A DNA stretch of 15,197 bases from NCBI GenBank assembly GCA_902773065.1, contig CACYDD010000017.1, positions 1-15,197 of the forward strand. The letters run 5' to 3'. Position 1 is the stretch's first letter. Each line of letters begins with the position of its first letter. Positions 7,139 through 13,865 of the stretch are shown here, piece after piece. This stretch comes from an uncultured Ruminococcus sp. GTDB taxonomy: Bacteria; Bacillota; Clostridia; Oscillospirales; Acutalibacteraceae. The notes beneath the pieces are model-generated. The model was not told the DNA's origin. It made no database searches and saw nothing but the letters and a program-made list of their open reading frames with translations. A program made the position numbers and the translations under genes.

Positions 7139-7839
7139 TTTTTCTGTGTTTCCTGACCAATGAATAATTCCTTCTCTTCACTGTTTATCATCCGTTTTTG
7201 CGGATTTTCGGGGCTACAACTGTTCGTTTCAGTCGGAGAGTACCTCAGACCTTCTTCATATTCGTTGATGACAGGAGGCTGTATCGAGCCGTCAAAAATC
7301 CCGTCAATGATTCTGTCAAATTCTTCTCTCGAGTACCGTGCTTCGGGCTGTACCAAAGACTTGACGGAAATGCAGGTTGAACGGTACTTTGCTTCTTCAC
7401 CGATCAGGTCAATGACATAAATCTTGTCGCCGATATCGCAGTCGGTGAAAACCTCCCGCACTGCTTTGATATTTGCGTTTTTGCCGCAAAGAGAAACCGT
7501 AACATCAAATGTATTCATCAGTTTCGGGTCGGTATTGACATGGCGTGATTTTTTGACCAGTGTTGCTTCGTGATACATGGCGTTGTTGGTGCTCAGCTTT
7601 TTTTCGATTTTTTTCCAGCGTAAATGTGAAACAGCGGCGGCAATGAAAAGTATGACCGCACCACAGAACGCCAGAACCAAAAAGCCGATGGCAATTTCTT
7701 TGATCTTTCCGACTTTGGAAAGAGAAACCAGTCCTGTGACAGCCAGCACAATGGCAAAAAAGATATGGACTGCCGCATAACTTCCCTCAATTTTACTTCT
7801 TAGTATCTCCGCTGTTTTTTTATCTGCTCTTTTCCACAT
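7120..7839 (-). CDS. Membrane protein with DUF3592-like middle domain (possibly frameshifted)
   Basis: I do not recognise a named gene. From ATG 7839 it encodes 239 residues: a basic N-terminus, two membrane helices (about residues 22-44 and 49-72), then a soluble region with EATLVKKSRHVNT, FDVTVSLCG and GDKIYVIDL, a layout like DUF3592 proteins such as the one at 14221-14997, and a polar Glu/Ser/Asn-rich C-terminus. ATG 7839 overlaps the end of the GH25 gene by 20 bases, suggesting coupled expression; an upstream in-frame ATG at 7896 would overlap by 77 bases and has no ribosome site. The last residues (IFTLQ) follow a run of seven A; the -1 frame continues into two more helices, so the annotated end may reflect an indel or slippage. 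Function unknown. Confidence 0.7.
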   Translation of the reverse strand: MWKRADKKTAEILRSKIEGSYAAVHIFFAIVLAVTGLVSLSKVGKIKEIAIGFLVLAFCGAVILFIAAAVSHLRWKKIEKKLSTNNAMYHEATLVKKSRHVNTDPKLMNTFDVTVSLCGKNANIKAVREVFTDCDIGDKIYVIDLIGEEAKYRSTCISVKSLVQPEARYSREEFDRIIDGIFDGSIQPPVINEYEEGLRYSPTETNSCSPENPQKRMINSEEKELFIGQETQKKIFTLQ

Positions 7840-8602
7840 TGTTTTCAGTGCTTTCTGCGTAATATTCAAATTCTTTCTTTGTTCCGTTAAATACATTCAT
7901 ATCGATGAATTTTTCGTCACCGCTGTAGCCGTCAAGCTGTCCTTTTTCACTGTACTGCCAGAATGTCCATTCGTCACGGTCGGAAAGTGACGGCTTTGTC
8001 AGAATATCCCTGATCCATATGTCACAGTCTTTATAACTGCCTGAAATATACATCTCATAGGCTTTTCTTGTAGAGTAGATCACAGGCTTTACGCCGTAGT
8101 GCTTTTCAAGCTCCGAAATCAGGATATCAAGCTGCTCGTCCACTTCCTCACGGCTTGGGGGATTTTTTTCTTTATCACCGTAAAATTCTACATCTATGGC
8201 AGGCGGCAGCATATCGGGAACAGCTTCTACATTTGAGATGAAATTTTCCGCCTGTGTTTTACCTCCGCTGTCAAAGCTGAAAAAATGATAAGCACCGATT
8301 CTGATATTATTATTTTGTGCGTTGCTCCAGTTATCTGCAAATTTCGGGTCAACCGAACCGCTGCCCTCGGTGGCTTTGATGTAGGCAAAATTAATATTCT
8401 TTGAAAGTATATTCCAGTCAATTTCACCCTGATAAGACGATACATCAACACCCCGGACTTCATATTCTGTCGGATTGTTCGGTGTAATAATTCCATTGTT
8501 GTAAAGCAATAACGCTGTGGTGGCAAGAACAACGATGATACCAAGCACGGCAGCAGAGACTGTTAAAATTTTAAAATGTTTTTTCTTTTTGACTTCTTCC
8601 AT
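7820..8602 (-). CDS. Membrane-anchored GH25 lysozyme (N-acetylmuramidase)
   Basis: A 260-residue GH25 muramidase expected to cleave the MurNAc-GlcNAc bond of peptidoglycan on the outer face of the membrane. A Lys-rich start (KKKKHFK) and one hydrophobic helix (about 12-34) act as signal anchor; no signal peptidase site is obvious. The GH25 domain begins with GVDVSSYQG (51-59), the first catalytic-cleft Asp, and IDW. It continues with FAYIKATEG (72-80), IGAYHFF (102-108), the catalytic DVE pair Asp137/Glu139, and ends with WQYS. No cell-wall binding repeats are present, so it is the minimal form. The ribosome site is weak (GGTGAT, 4 bases from ATG 8602). The gene leads a two-gene unit with the overlapping membrane-protein gene. 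A role in wall turnover is likelier than phage lysis, given no phage genes. Confidence 0.92.
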   Translation of the reverse strand: MEEVKKKKHFKILTVSAAVLGIIVVLATTALLLYNNGIITPNNPTEYEVRGVDVSSYQGEIDWNILSKNINFAYIKATEGSGSVDPKFADNWSNAQNNNIRIGAYHFFSFDSGGKTQAENFISNVEAVPDMLPPAIDVEFYGDKEKNPPSREEVDEQLDILISELEKHYGVKPVIYSTRKAYEMYISGSYKDCDIWIRDILTKPSLSDRDEWTFWQYSEKGQLDGYSGDEKFIDMNVFNGTKKEFEYYAESTENNVEKSR

Positions 8603-8618
8603 AATATCACCAATTATT

Positions 8619-8627
8619 ATTGTAACA
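8619..8627 (-). promoter_or_regulatory. Possible extended -10 promoter of the GH25 gene
   Basis: The minus strand reads TGTTACAAT (8627-8619), a TGn-extended -10, with a poor -35 (TTAGTT, 17 bases upstream). It lies 17 bases before the start codon, so the leader would be very short. Confidence 0.35.
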
Positions 8628-8693
8628 TGAAATGATTAACAAACTAATAACAAAATTGTTTCAAAAAAAGAAAATCGGAGTTAGTGTAAAAAT

Positions 8694-8886
8694 AATTCTG
8701 GGACTTTATGGCGCGGCAATAAATGATGGTTTGCAATAAACCTGAGCAAGAAATTGGGACTGGCGGATCTAAGTGTAAAATTATAGTTGGCAATGAAATC
8801 AAAGTGCGGCGAAGAATTTGAATTTATAAAAAAGTAGCGACCGTAGGGAGCAAATTGACACCAGCGGCGCGCTGGTGCGAATTCCC
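8694..8886. repeat. Degenerate dispersed-repeat copies in a divergent intergenic region
   Basis: The 361 bases between the GH25 and thymidylate kinase genes hold no gene. Two degraded right-half copies of the palindromic repeat are recognisable. One is at 8694-8766 (TTCTGGGACTTTATGGCGCGG, then AAACCTGAGCAAGAAATTGGGAC). The other is at 8804-8877 (GTGCGGCGAAGAATTTG, then AGCAAATTGACACCAGCGG) and ends in a perfect CACCAGCG-GCG-CGCTGGTG hairpin (8859-8877). A further hairpin, TGCAC-ACGTG-GTGCA, follows at about 8887-8901. Confidence 0.5.
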
Positions 8887-8917
8887 TGCACACGTGGTGC
8901 ACAGGATGGATTCAAGC

Positions 8918-8946
8918 TTGTAAAAAAACGGAAAGCATAGTATAAT
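8918..8946 (+). promoter_or_regulatory. Promoter of the thymidylate kinase gene
   Basis: TTGTAA (8918-8923), a 17-base spacer and a perfect TATAAT (8941-8946). A start near 8953 favours translation from ATG 8982 rather than ATG 8964, which would leave only about 11 bases of leader. Confidence 0.7.
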
Positions 8947-8981
8947 AGGTTTATTCTATAATTATGGAAAAGAGCTTTGAT

Positions 8982-9608
8982 ATGAATAAAGGTAAATTGA
9001 TTGTTTTTGAGGGTCTGGACGGCTCCGGAAAGGGTACGCAGATAAAGCTGCTTGCCGATGAGATGAAAAAAGAAGGCAGAACAGTGTATCTGACAGCAGA
9101 GCCAACTTCCTCGTCAACGGGAGGAATGATCCGTGATGTACTGGGCGGTTTTGTTAAAAGAGATGCCTATGAGCTCTCGGCATTGTTTCTGGCAGACAGG
9201 ATATTTCACAATGTTAATCCGAAAAACGGGATAAAACAATTTCTTGAACAGGGAATTGATGTTCTGTGCGACAGGTACTATTATTCTTCGCTTGCTTATC
9301 AGGGAATCGATGCCGATCTTGACTGGGTGATGGAACTGAATCTCGGGTGCAGAAAGATCATACGACCCGATTTGTGTATTTTTCTGGACGTCGATATTGA
9401 CTCCTGCGACGAAAGAATAGAGAAGAACCGTCTTGAAAGAGAAATATACGAGAACAAAAGCACACAGGAAAAAATCAGGAAACGATTTTTTGAGGTGTTT
9501 GAAAAACTCGGGAAAGAAGAGAATATTAAAATTATTGATGCCGCAAGGGATATTTGTGAGGTATCGGCTGATATAATAAAAATTTATCATGATTTAAAGG
9601 AGCAGTAA
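8982..9608 (+). CDS. tmk: Thymidylate kinase (dTMP kinase)
   Basis: A 208-residue P-loop kinase that phosphorylates dTMP to dTDP in dTTP synthesis. Visible features are FEGLDGSGKGTQ (Walker A; GKG replaces the more usual GKS/GKT), the EPT segment in place of the common EPGG, CDRYYYSSLAYQG (DR-Y motif that contacts the base and phosphate), FLDVD, and a Lys/Arg/Glu-rich lid near RIEKNRLERE. ATG 8982 is chosen because GGAAAAGAG lies 7 bases upstream and the promoter fits; ATG 8964 in the same frame would add six residues. The gene appears monocistronic. The variant P-loop and EPT segment suggest a divergent branch, so a second tmk elsewhere in the genome is possible. Confidence 0.88.
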   Translation: MNKGKLIVFEGLDGSGKGTQIKLLADEMKKEGRTVYLTAEPTSSSTGGMIRDVLGGFVKRDAYELSALFLADRIFHNVNPKNGIKQFLEQGIDVLCDRYYYSSLAYQGIDADLDWVMELNLGCRKIIRPDLCIFLDVDIDSCDERIEKNRLEREIYENKSTQEKIRKRFFEVFEKLGKEENIKIIDAARDICEVSADIIKIYHDLKEQ

Positions 9609-9676
9609 AGTTACTGCCTGAAAGGAAGTTTATCAGCTAATATTGTTAATAACTATAGATGTTGCAAAATATATAG

Positions 9677-9706
9677 TTGTACTCTATAGAAAATAGTAGA
9701 TATAAT
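9677..9706 (+). promoter_or_regulatory. Upstream candidate promoter of the gamma-glutamyl ligase operon
   Basis: TTGTAC (9677-9682), an 18-base spacer and a perfect TATAAT (9701-9706). The stretch includes an imperfect palindrome, TATAGTTGTACTCTATA, overlapping the -35, which could be an operator. The distance to the gshA start is about 100 bases. Confidence 0.45.
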
Positions 9707-9721
9707 ATATAAGTTTCAGTA

Positions 9722-9750
9722 TTGACACGGGCGAAAAAAAGTAGTAAAGT
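9722..9750 (+). promoter_or_regulatory. Downstream candidate promoter of the gamma-glutamyl ligase operon
   Basis: A perfect TTGACA (9722-9727), a 17-base spacer and TAAAGT (9745-9750). A run of TAGTA-type repeats follows (9741-9780, ending AAGTAGGAATTG), inside the predicted leader. It loosely recalls Rrf2/CymR-type sites, which would suit a cysteine-linked operon, but I cannot confirm that. Confidence 0.45.
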
Positions 9751-9813
9751 AGTAGTATAAAACATAGTAATTAAGTAGGAATTGTATATATTTACTTTTG
9801 AGAGGGTTATTTC

Positions 9814-11091
9814 ATGGGCTTGGATTTTAATAACAGTCAGATCAAAAAACATATCGCGAAAGCTGAATTCGGCTTGGAAAAAGAAAGTCTGAGGGTAAAG
9901 CCTGACGGCAGTCTTGCACATACTCAGCATCCGTTTCTGAATGATGTCAATATTGACAGGGATTTCTGCGAAAATCAGATCGAAATTATCAGCGATGTTT
10001 TCAATTCTGCCGATGAGCTGTTGGAACAGATGAGCGGCATACATGACCGTATTTTCAGTACGCTTGCGGAGAGAAACGAGATATTGTGGCCGTTTTCCAA
10101 TCCGCCGGTCGTGCATGGGGAGGACGATGTTCCCGTTGCAGAGTTTACAGGTGAATTGCAGTCAAAATCGGTTTACCGTCGTTATCTTGCTGAAAAATAC
10201 GGTAAAATGAAAATGCTGTTTTCAGGAATTCATTTCAATTTTTCCTTTTCCGGCGATTTAATTGCAGCGGTCTGTTCGGAAAGCGGAGAAACAGAGCAGG
10301 AATGTAAAAATTCCTTGTATATGGAACTTGCTGCCAAACTGGTAAAATATGACTGGCTGATCGTCTACCTGACTTCGGCAAGTCCTGTAATGGATTCGTC
10401 CTTCATCAGATACAGCGGCTTCGGAGAAAATGCTGACAAGATCTATTCGTCTGTGCGATGTAGTAAGGTGGGCTATTGGAATGATTTTATTCCTGTACTG
10501 GATTATTCTTCTGTAGAGAATTATGTCAAAAGTGTACAGAAATATATCGACAGCGGCAATCTGAAATCGGTTTCCGAACTTTACTATCCGGTCAGGATCA
10601 AGCCGAGAGGAAAAAATACGCTTGAAGCTTTGACGGAAAAGGGGATCAATCATGTCGAACTGAGAACGCTTGATCTGAATCCGCTGACAAGAAACGGTAT
10701 ATTTAAAGAAGATATTGAATTTATTCATCTGTTTATGCTGTATCTGATGAGCCTTGATGAAGCACTGCCTGATGAAAACGTTCAGATCGCTTCGGTGCTG
10801 AATATCAAAAAAGCAGCGATGTATGATGATATTAATAATTGTATTGAGCTTTTCAGAGGCTCACCCGTACCGCTGAAAACCGCAGCAGGGGAAGAACTGG
10901 AAAGGATAGAAGCATTTGCGGAAAAGTATCTTTCGGAATTTCTGGATGTTGTTGCGTATCAGAAGGCAAAGATCAAAGATGAAAAGAACAGATATTCCTT
11001 TAAAGTGCGGAAACTGTTTGAAGAAAATTATGTAGAAAAAGGAATAAAACTTGCGACAGAATATGAAAAGGGAGTGAGGTTGAATGTGTGA
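9814..11091 (+). CDS. gshA: Glutamate-cysteine ligase (GshA type)
   Basis: A 425-residue ligase of the class I (proteobacterial GshA / GshF N-domain) family, which joins glutamate through its gamma-carboxyl to cysteine using ATP. The N-terminal signature FGLEKESLRVKPDG with LAHTQHP (residues 19-40) matches the family's GxExExLR...DG...T.HP pattern. Further matches are FCENQIEII, SGIHFNFSF, and NHVELRTLDLNPL in the C-terminal half. It is shorter than E. coli GshA (518) and lacks the ATP-grasp domain of GshF, so alone it would stop at gamma-glutamylcysteine; no GshB is in the window. AGAGGG is 7 bases before the ATG. Its last 8 bases overlap the next gene, so it is the first member of a coupled three-gene operon. 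Amine acceptors other than cysteine are possible. Confidence 0.9.
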   Translation: MGLDFNNSQIKKHIAKAEFGLEKESLRVKPDGSLAHTQHPFLNDVNIDRDFCENQIEIISDVFNSADELLEQMSGIHDRIFSTLAERNEILWPFSNPPVVHGEDDVPVAEFTGELQSKSVYRRYLAEKYGKMKMLFSGIHFNFSFSGDLIAAVCSESGETEQECKNSLYMELAAKLVKYDWLIVYLTSASPVMDSSFIRYSGFGENADKIYSSVRCSKVGYWNDFIPVLDYSSVENYVKSVQKYIDSGNLKSVSELYYPVRIKPRGKNTLEALTEKGINHVELRTLDLNPLTRNGIFKEDIEFIHLFMLYLMSLDEALPDENVQIASVLNIKKAAMYDDINNCIELFRGSPVPLKTAAGEELERIEAFAEKYLSEFLDVVAYQKAKIKDEKNRYSFKVRKLFEENYVEKGIKLATEYEKGVRLNV

Positions 11092-11857
11092 AATATTCGG
11101 TGTGATAGGGCGTGAAGATTTTTGTGCGAATGAGTATCTGAAAACATTTTACTCGCACAGCGGCAAGCATCCTCACGGCTGGGGACTTGCCTGCATCAAC
11201 AAAGATGAGGTAATGCTGGAAAAAGAATCAAAGCAGGCAGAAAAAAGCAATTATCTCAAAGAACGTCTTTCTCAGCCTGTCAAGGCGAAAACAGTTCTCG
11301 GTCATATCCGGTATGCTACGATCGGTAATATCGATTACCGAAACTGTCATCCCTACAGCGGAAAGGATAATTATTCACGCCGCTGGACGTTTATCCATAA
11401 TGGTACGATATTTGATTATCCTGCTTTGAATTCCTATATCAACAAACAGGTAGGCGATACAGACAGCGAAAGAATTTTATTATATATACTTGACCGGATC
11501 AATGAAGCACAGCAGGAAAAGGAAAACAAACTGAGTTTTGATGAGCGTTTTGATATTATCGATTCTATCGTTTGTGAAATGGCAAAGGGGAATAAGCTGA
11601 ATTTTCTCCTGAGTGACGGCAGATATCTTTATGTGCATACCAACTGCAAAGAAACGCTTCATTATCTTGAAAAAGAGGATGCAGCTGTTTTTTCGACACA
11701 GCCGCTTTCTGATGAAAACTGGCAAAGTGTCAAATTTGCAACGCTTCTGGCATATAAAAACGGAAAGCTTGTTAAAACGGGAACAACACATAACAATGAG
11801 TATATCGAGAACAAGGAAGCAATCAAATTCCTTTATCAGATATTCTCAGATCTCTAA
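11084..11857 (+). CDS. Class II glutamine amidotransferase-like hydrolase (YafJ/EgtC type)
   Basis: A 257-residue N-terminal nucleophile hydrolase. The sequence starts MCEIFGV, so removal of Met exposes the catalytic Cys2. Other class II amidotransferase features follow in order: HPHGWGLA (about residues 28-35), GHIRYATIG with NCHPY, and WTFIHNGTI with DTDSE. The standalone architecture fits YafJ-like proteins and EgtC, the enzyme that removes a gamma-glutamyl group during ergothioneine synthesis in actinobacteria. Members of this fold hydrolyse glutamine or gamma-glutamyl amides. The ATG lies inside the end of gshA (8-base overlap) after GGAGTGAGG, and the next gene begins 13 bases downstream. 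Placement between two gamma-glutamyl ligases suggests it cuts a gamma-glutamyl intermediate or supplies ammonia; the substrate is unknown. Confidence 0.85.
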   Translation: MCEIFGVIGREDFCANEYLKTFYSHSGKHPHGWGLACINKDEVMLEKESKQAEKSNYLKERLSQPVKAKTVLGHIRYATIGNIDYRNCHPYSGKDNYSRRWTFIHNGTIFDYPALNSYINKQVGDTDSERILLYILDRINEAQQEKENKLSFDERFDIIDSIVCEMAKGNKLNFLLSDGRYLYVHTNCKETLHYLEKEDAAVFSTQPLSDENWQSVKFATLLAYKNGKLVKTGTTHNNEYIENKEAIKFLYQIFSDL

Positions 11858-11870
11858 GGAGCATAAGGAA

Positions 11871-13253
11871 ATGGACAAAAAATATATACTGGAGCAGCTT
11901 CAGAAAAGATATATTGAACCGACAAAACGCAAAAGCGGAAATTATATCGGCGTGGAAATTGAAATGCCGATCGTTAATCTGAATAAGCAGGCCGTGGACT
12001 TTGATATAGTCCATCAGTCTGCGGATGAATTTATCAGGCATTTTGATTTTGAGCCGATTGGTATTGATGACAGCGGCTATGTTTACGCTGCACAAAGCAA
12101 AACCAACGGTGATATCATGTCGTTTGACTGTTCCTACAACAATCTGGAGCTGTCATTCGGCAGGGAAAAGGATCTGCATGAGATTGACAGGCGTTTTCGC
12201 TTGTATCACGGTTTTTTTGCGGAATTTTTCAAAGAATACAATTATATCCTGACAGGAATGGGAGTGAATCCTTATCACGAGTATAATCATAATGTGCCGA
12301 TAGAAAACGGCAGATACAGGATGCTGTTTCATCATCTTCATTCCTACAAGAATTATCATTTGCCGATGTATTTCCATCACCACCCCGACTACGGTACTTT
12401 TTCAAGTGCCTCTCAGGTGCAGTTGGATGTGGAATACGAAAAGCTTCCCGAAACGATCAATGCATTTACAAAGCTGGAACCGATCAAGGCACTGCTTTTT
12501 AACAATTCAGTGCTTTTGGGGGAAAATGATCATCTTCATTGCTGCCGTGATATGTTCTGGGAAAACAGTACACACGGGATCAATCCGCATAATATCGGTA
12601 TGTTTGAATACGAGATCGGTTCTAATGATGAACTGCTGAAATATATTGCAACGACCAGTATCTATTGTACAGAAAGAGAAGGAAAGTATATTAATTTTGT
12701 TCCTGTCAATATTGTGGAATACCTGAACAGAGATTCTGTTGAGGGTGAATATTTTGACGGAAAAAGCTATCAGAAAATCATATTCAAACCTGAAATTGAT
12801 GATCTGAAATATCTCAGAACCTTTAAATTTGAGGATTTGACATTCAGAGGAACAATCGAATTCCGCAGCGTCTGTTGTCAGCCGCTGGGGGATGCCATGT
12901 GCGTGGCGGCATTTCATATCGGTCTGATTGTAAACACCGAAAAGTTGAGCGAGATCCTCAGCAAGGACAGAGTACTCTATCATCAGGGTTATAATGCAGG
13001 CGAACTGAGAAAAATGTTCGTTAAAGACAGCCTGCCCGAATTTGTTGATGAAAACGGACTTTATTCCCTTGCAAAAGAACTTCTTGACCTTTCCAGAGAC
13101 GGACTTCTGAAAAGAAATCTCGGAGAAGAAATTTATCTTGCTCCGCTTTATGATAGAATCAAAAAACATACCAATCCTGCCGTGAATCTCTATAAAGAGC
13201 TTGCTGACGGCAAAACCCTTGACGACATCATTATCGAATACGGAACCATATAA
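11871..13253 (+). CDS. GCS2-family glutamate-cysteine ligase-like protein
   Basis: A 460-residue protein of the GCS2 (plant-type/EgtA/YbdK-like) carboxylate-amine ligase superfamily, unrelated in primary sequence to the GshA type two genes upstream. Seen: GNYIGVEIEMPIVNL (residues 23-37) with the paired active-site-like Glu29/Glu31, SFDCSYNNLELSFG, the His-rich YFHHHPDYGTFSSASQVQLD, and GTIEFRSVCCQPLGD with Glu330/Arg332, the pattern that positions the substrate carboxylate in GCS2 proteins. I chose ATG 11871, preceded by ATAAGGAA; the reading frame is open back to 11613 but that part lies over the amidotransferase gene in another frame. The gap to the upstream gene is 13 bases. It probably forms a gamma-glutamyl amide with ATP, but which amine it uses is unknown. 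Confidence 0.8.
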   Translation: MDKKYILEQLQKRYIEPTKRKSGNYIGVEIEMPIVNLNKQAVDFDIVHQSADEFIRHFDFEPIGIDDSGYVYAAQSKTNGDIMSFDCSYNNLELSFGREKDLHEIDRRFRLYHGFFAEFFKEYNYILTGMGVNPYHEYNHNVPIENGRYRMLFHHLHSYKNYHLPMYFHHHPDYGTFSSASQVQLDVEYEKLPETINAFTKLEPIKALLFNNSVLLGENDHLHCCRDMFWENSTHGINPHNIGMFEYEIGSNDELLKYIATTSIYCTEREGKYINFVPVNIVEYLNRDSVEGEYFDGKSYQKIIFKPEIDDLKYLRTFKFEDLTFRGTIEFRSVCCQPLGDAMCVAAFHIGLIVNTEKLSEILSKDRVLYHQGYNAGELRKMFVKDSLPEFVDENGLYSLAKELLDLSRDGLLKRNLGEEIYLAPLYDRIKKHTNPAVNLYKELADGKTLDDIIIEYGTI

Positions 13254-13286
13254 TGCAATGTGCAATGTACAATGTACAATGTGCAA
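13254..13286. repeat. Short iterated AATGTRCA repeat
   Basis: Four imperfect iterations of CAATGTGCAATGTA-type sequence follow the GCS2 stop codon directly. The last 17 bases (CAATGTACAATGTGCAA) recur inverted at 192-209 beside the htrA terminator. Confidence 0.5.
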
Positions 13287-13287
13287 A

Positions 13288-13352
13288 TATATACAGGGGG
13301 GCGGTCTGAAATGAATTTTCAGACTGCCCCCTGTATATGTGAGAAATTTTTC
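13288..13352 (+). terminator. Long hairpin downstream of the ligase operon
   Basis: ATATACAGGGGGG-CGGTCTGAA (13289-13310) pairs with TTCAGACTGCCCCCTGTATAT (13318-13338), about 20 base pairs with one bulged G and a G-T pair, around a 7-base loop. A T6 run (13347-13352) follows after 8 bases, farther than in a textbook terminator, but the position 35 bases past the operon supports that role. Confidence 0.6.
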
Positions 13353-13353
13353 C

Positions 13354-13498
13354 GGGTGCGTGACCGCACTGGACAATTTCGCGTTAAAGTTCTTAATAAT
13401 ATTCAAATTTAATGCCGCGCCCTTGGTTTGATGCTCAGGGAGCGGCATTGAATTTATGATTTTTTGTAAACTTGAGCGCAAAATAGGGGCCGGCGGCT
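13354..13498. repeat. Palindromic intergenic repeat, unit 3 (complete)
   Basis: This starts GGGTGCGTGACCGCACTGG then ACAATTTCGCGTT, identical over about 31 bases to 2358-2388 and nearly so to 2074-2104. It continues through AATGCCGCGCCC and a loop to GGGAGCGGCATTGAATTT and GAGCGCAAAATAGGGGCCGGCGG. The two halves are imperfect reverse complements. The promoter of the antitoxin gene begins just after its end. Confidence 0.75.
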
Positions 13499-13511
13499 CA
13501 AACTTTATCTA

Positions 13512-13540
13512 TTGAAAATACATCCAGTTTATGATAAAAT
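13512..13540 (+). promoter_or_regulatory. Promoter of the antitoxin-toxin unit
   Basis: TTGAAA (13512-13517), a 17-base spacer and TAAAAT (13535-13540), 28 bases before the antitoxin start. Autorepression by the antitoxin is expected from the family, but no clear palindromic operator was seen. Confidence 0.6.
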
Positions 13541-13568
13541 AAAATAAATACATCAGGTGGTGATAGCT

Positions 13569-13865
13569 ATGTCAAAATCCGAAACAATCAATATTTCCGT
13601 AAACGAAAATGTTCGGCTGAATGCCGAAAACACTCTGAAATCCTTTGGTCTGACACTTTCCGAAGCCATCAATATGTTTCTCCAGCAAATCGGCGACAAC
13701 GGCAGTCTTTCCTGTGATCTGATTCCTCCTGCACCGGACTGTATTATCGTAAAAAACAAAAAAGATGTTGATAAAAAATTACTGAACGCAGAAGAAGATA
13801 TCAAATCAGGAAGAATATATACACATAACATTTTCGATGATATGAGGAAAAAATATGGATTATAA
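13569..13865 (+). CDS. RelB/DinJ-family antitoxin
   Basis: A 98-residue type II antitoxin. The N-terminus has a ribbon-helix-helix pattern: a short strand (ETINISVNENV) that would pair in a dimer to bind DNA, then two helices (NAENTLKSFG and LSEAINMFLQQI), the usual RelB/DinJ layout. The C-terminal half is polar and charged (KNKKDVDKKLL, EEDIKSGRI), the part that wraps the toxin. ATG 13569 is chosen because AGGTGG lies 8 bases upstream; the GTG at 13557 overlaps that ribosome site. The gene ends 11 bases inside the toxin reading frame, typical of such pairs. Because the toxin is broken, the antitoxin is an orphan that may persist as a regulator or by protecting against related toxins. Confidence 0.85.
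   Translation: MSKSETINISVNENVRLNAENTLKSFGLTLSEAINMFLQQIGDNGSLSCDLIPPAPDCIIVKNKKDVDKKLLNAEEDIKSGRIYTHNIFDDMRKKYGL

Noticed and set aside
7840..7896. Upstream ATG for the membrane protein at 7120
   Set aside because: No ribosome site, and it would overlap the GH25 gene by 77 bases.
9600..9620. Terminator after tmk (GCAGTAA/TTACTGC hairpin)
   Set aside because: Only seven base pairs with a 2-base loop and no T-tract; not convincing.
11613..11870. N-terminal extension of the GCS2 protein
   Set aside because: This part overlaps the amidotransferase gene in another frame; ATG 11871 has a good ribosome site and the protein signature starts right after it.
9814..13253. Complete ergothioneine or glutathione cluster
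   Set aside because: No EgtB, EgtD or GshB domain is present in the window; only the EgtA/EgtC-like family resemblance is supported.
12507..13481. Long open frame (324 codons) on the minus strand
   Set aside because: It is antisense to the GCS2 gene, runs through the hairpin and repeat, has no ribosome site and has no recognisable motif.
13557..13568. GTG start for the antitoxin
   Set aside because: It would start inside the AGGTGG ribosome site that serves ATG 13569.
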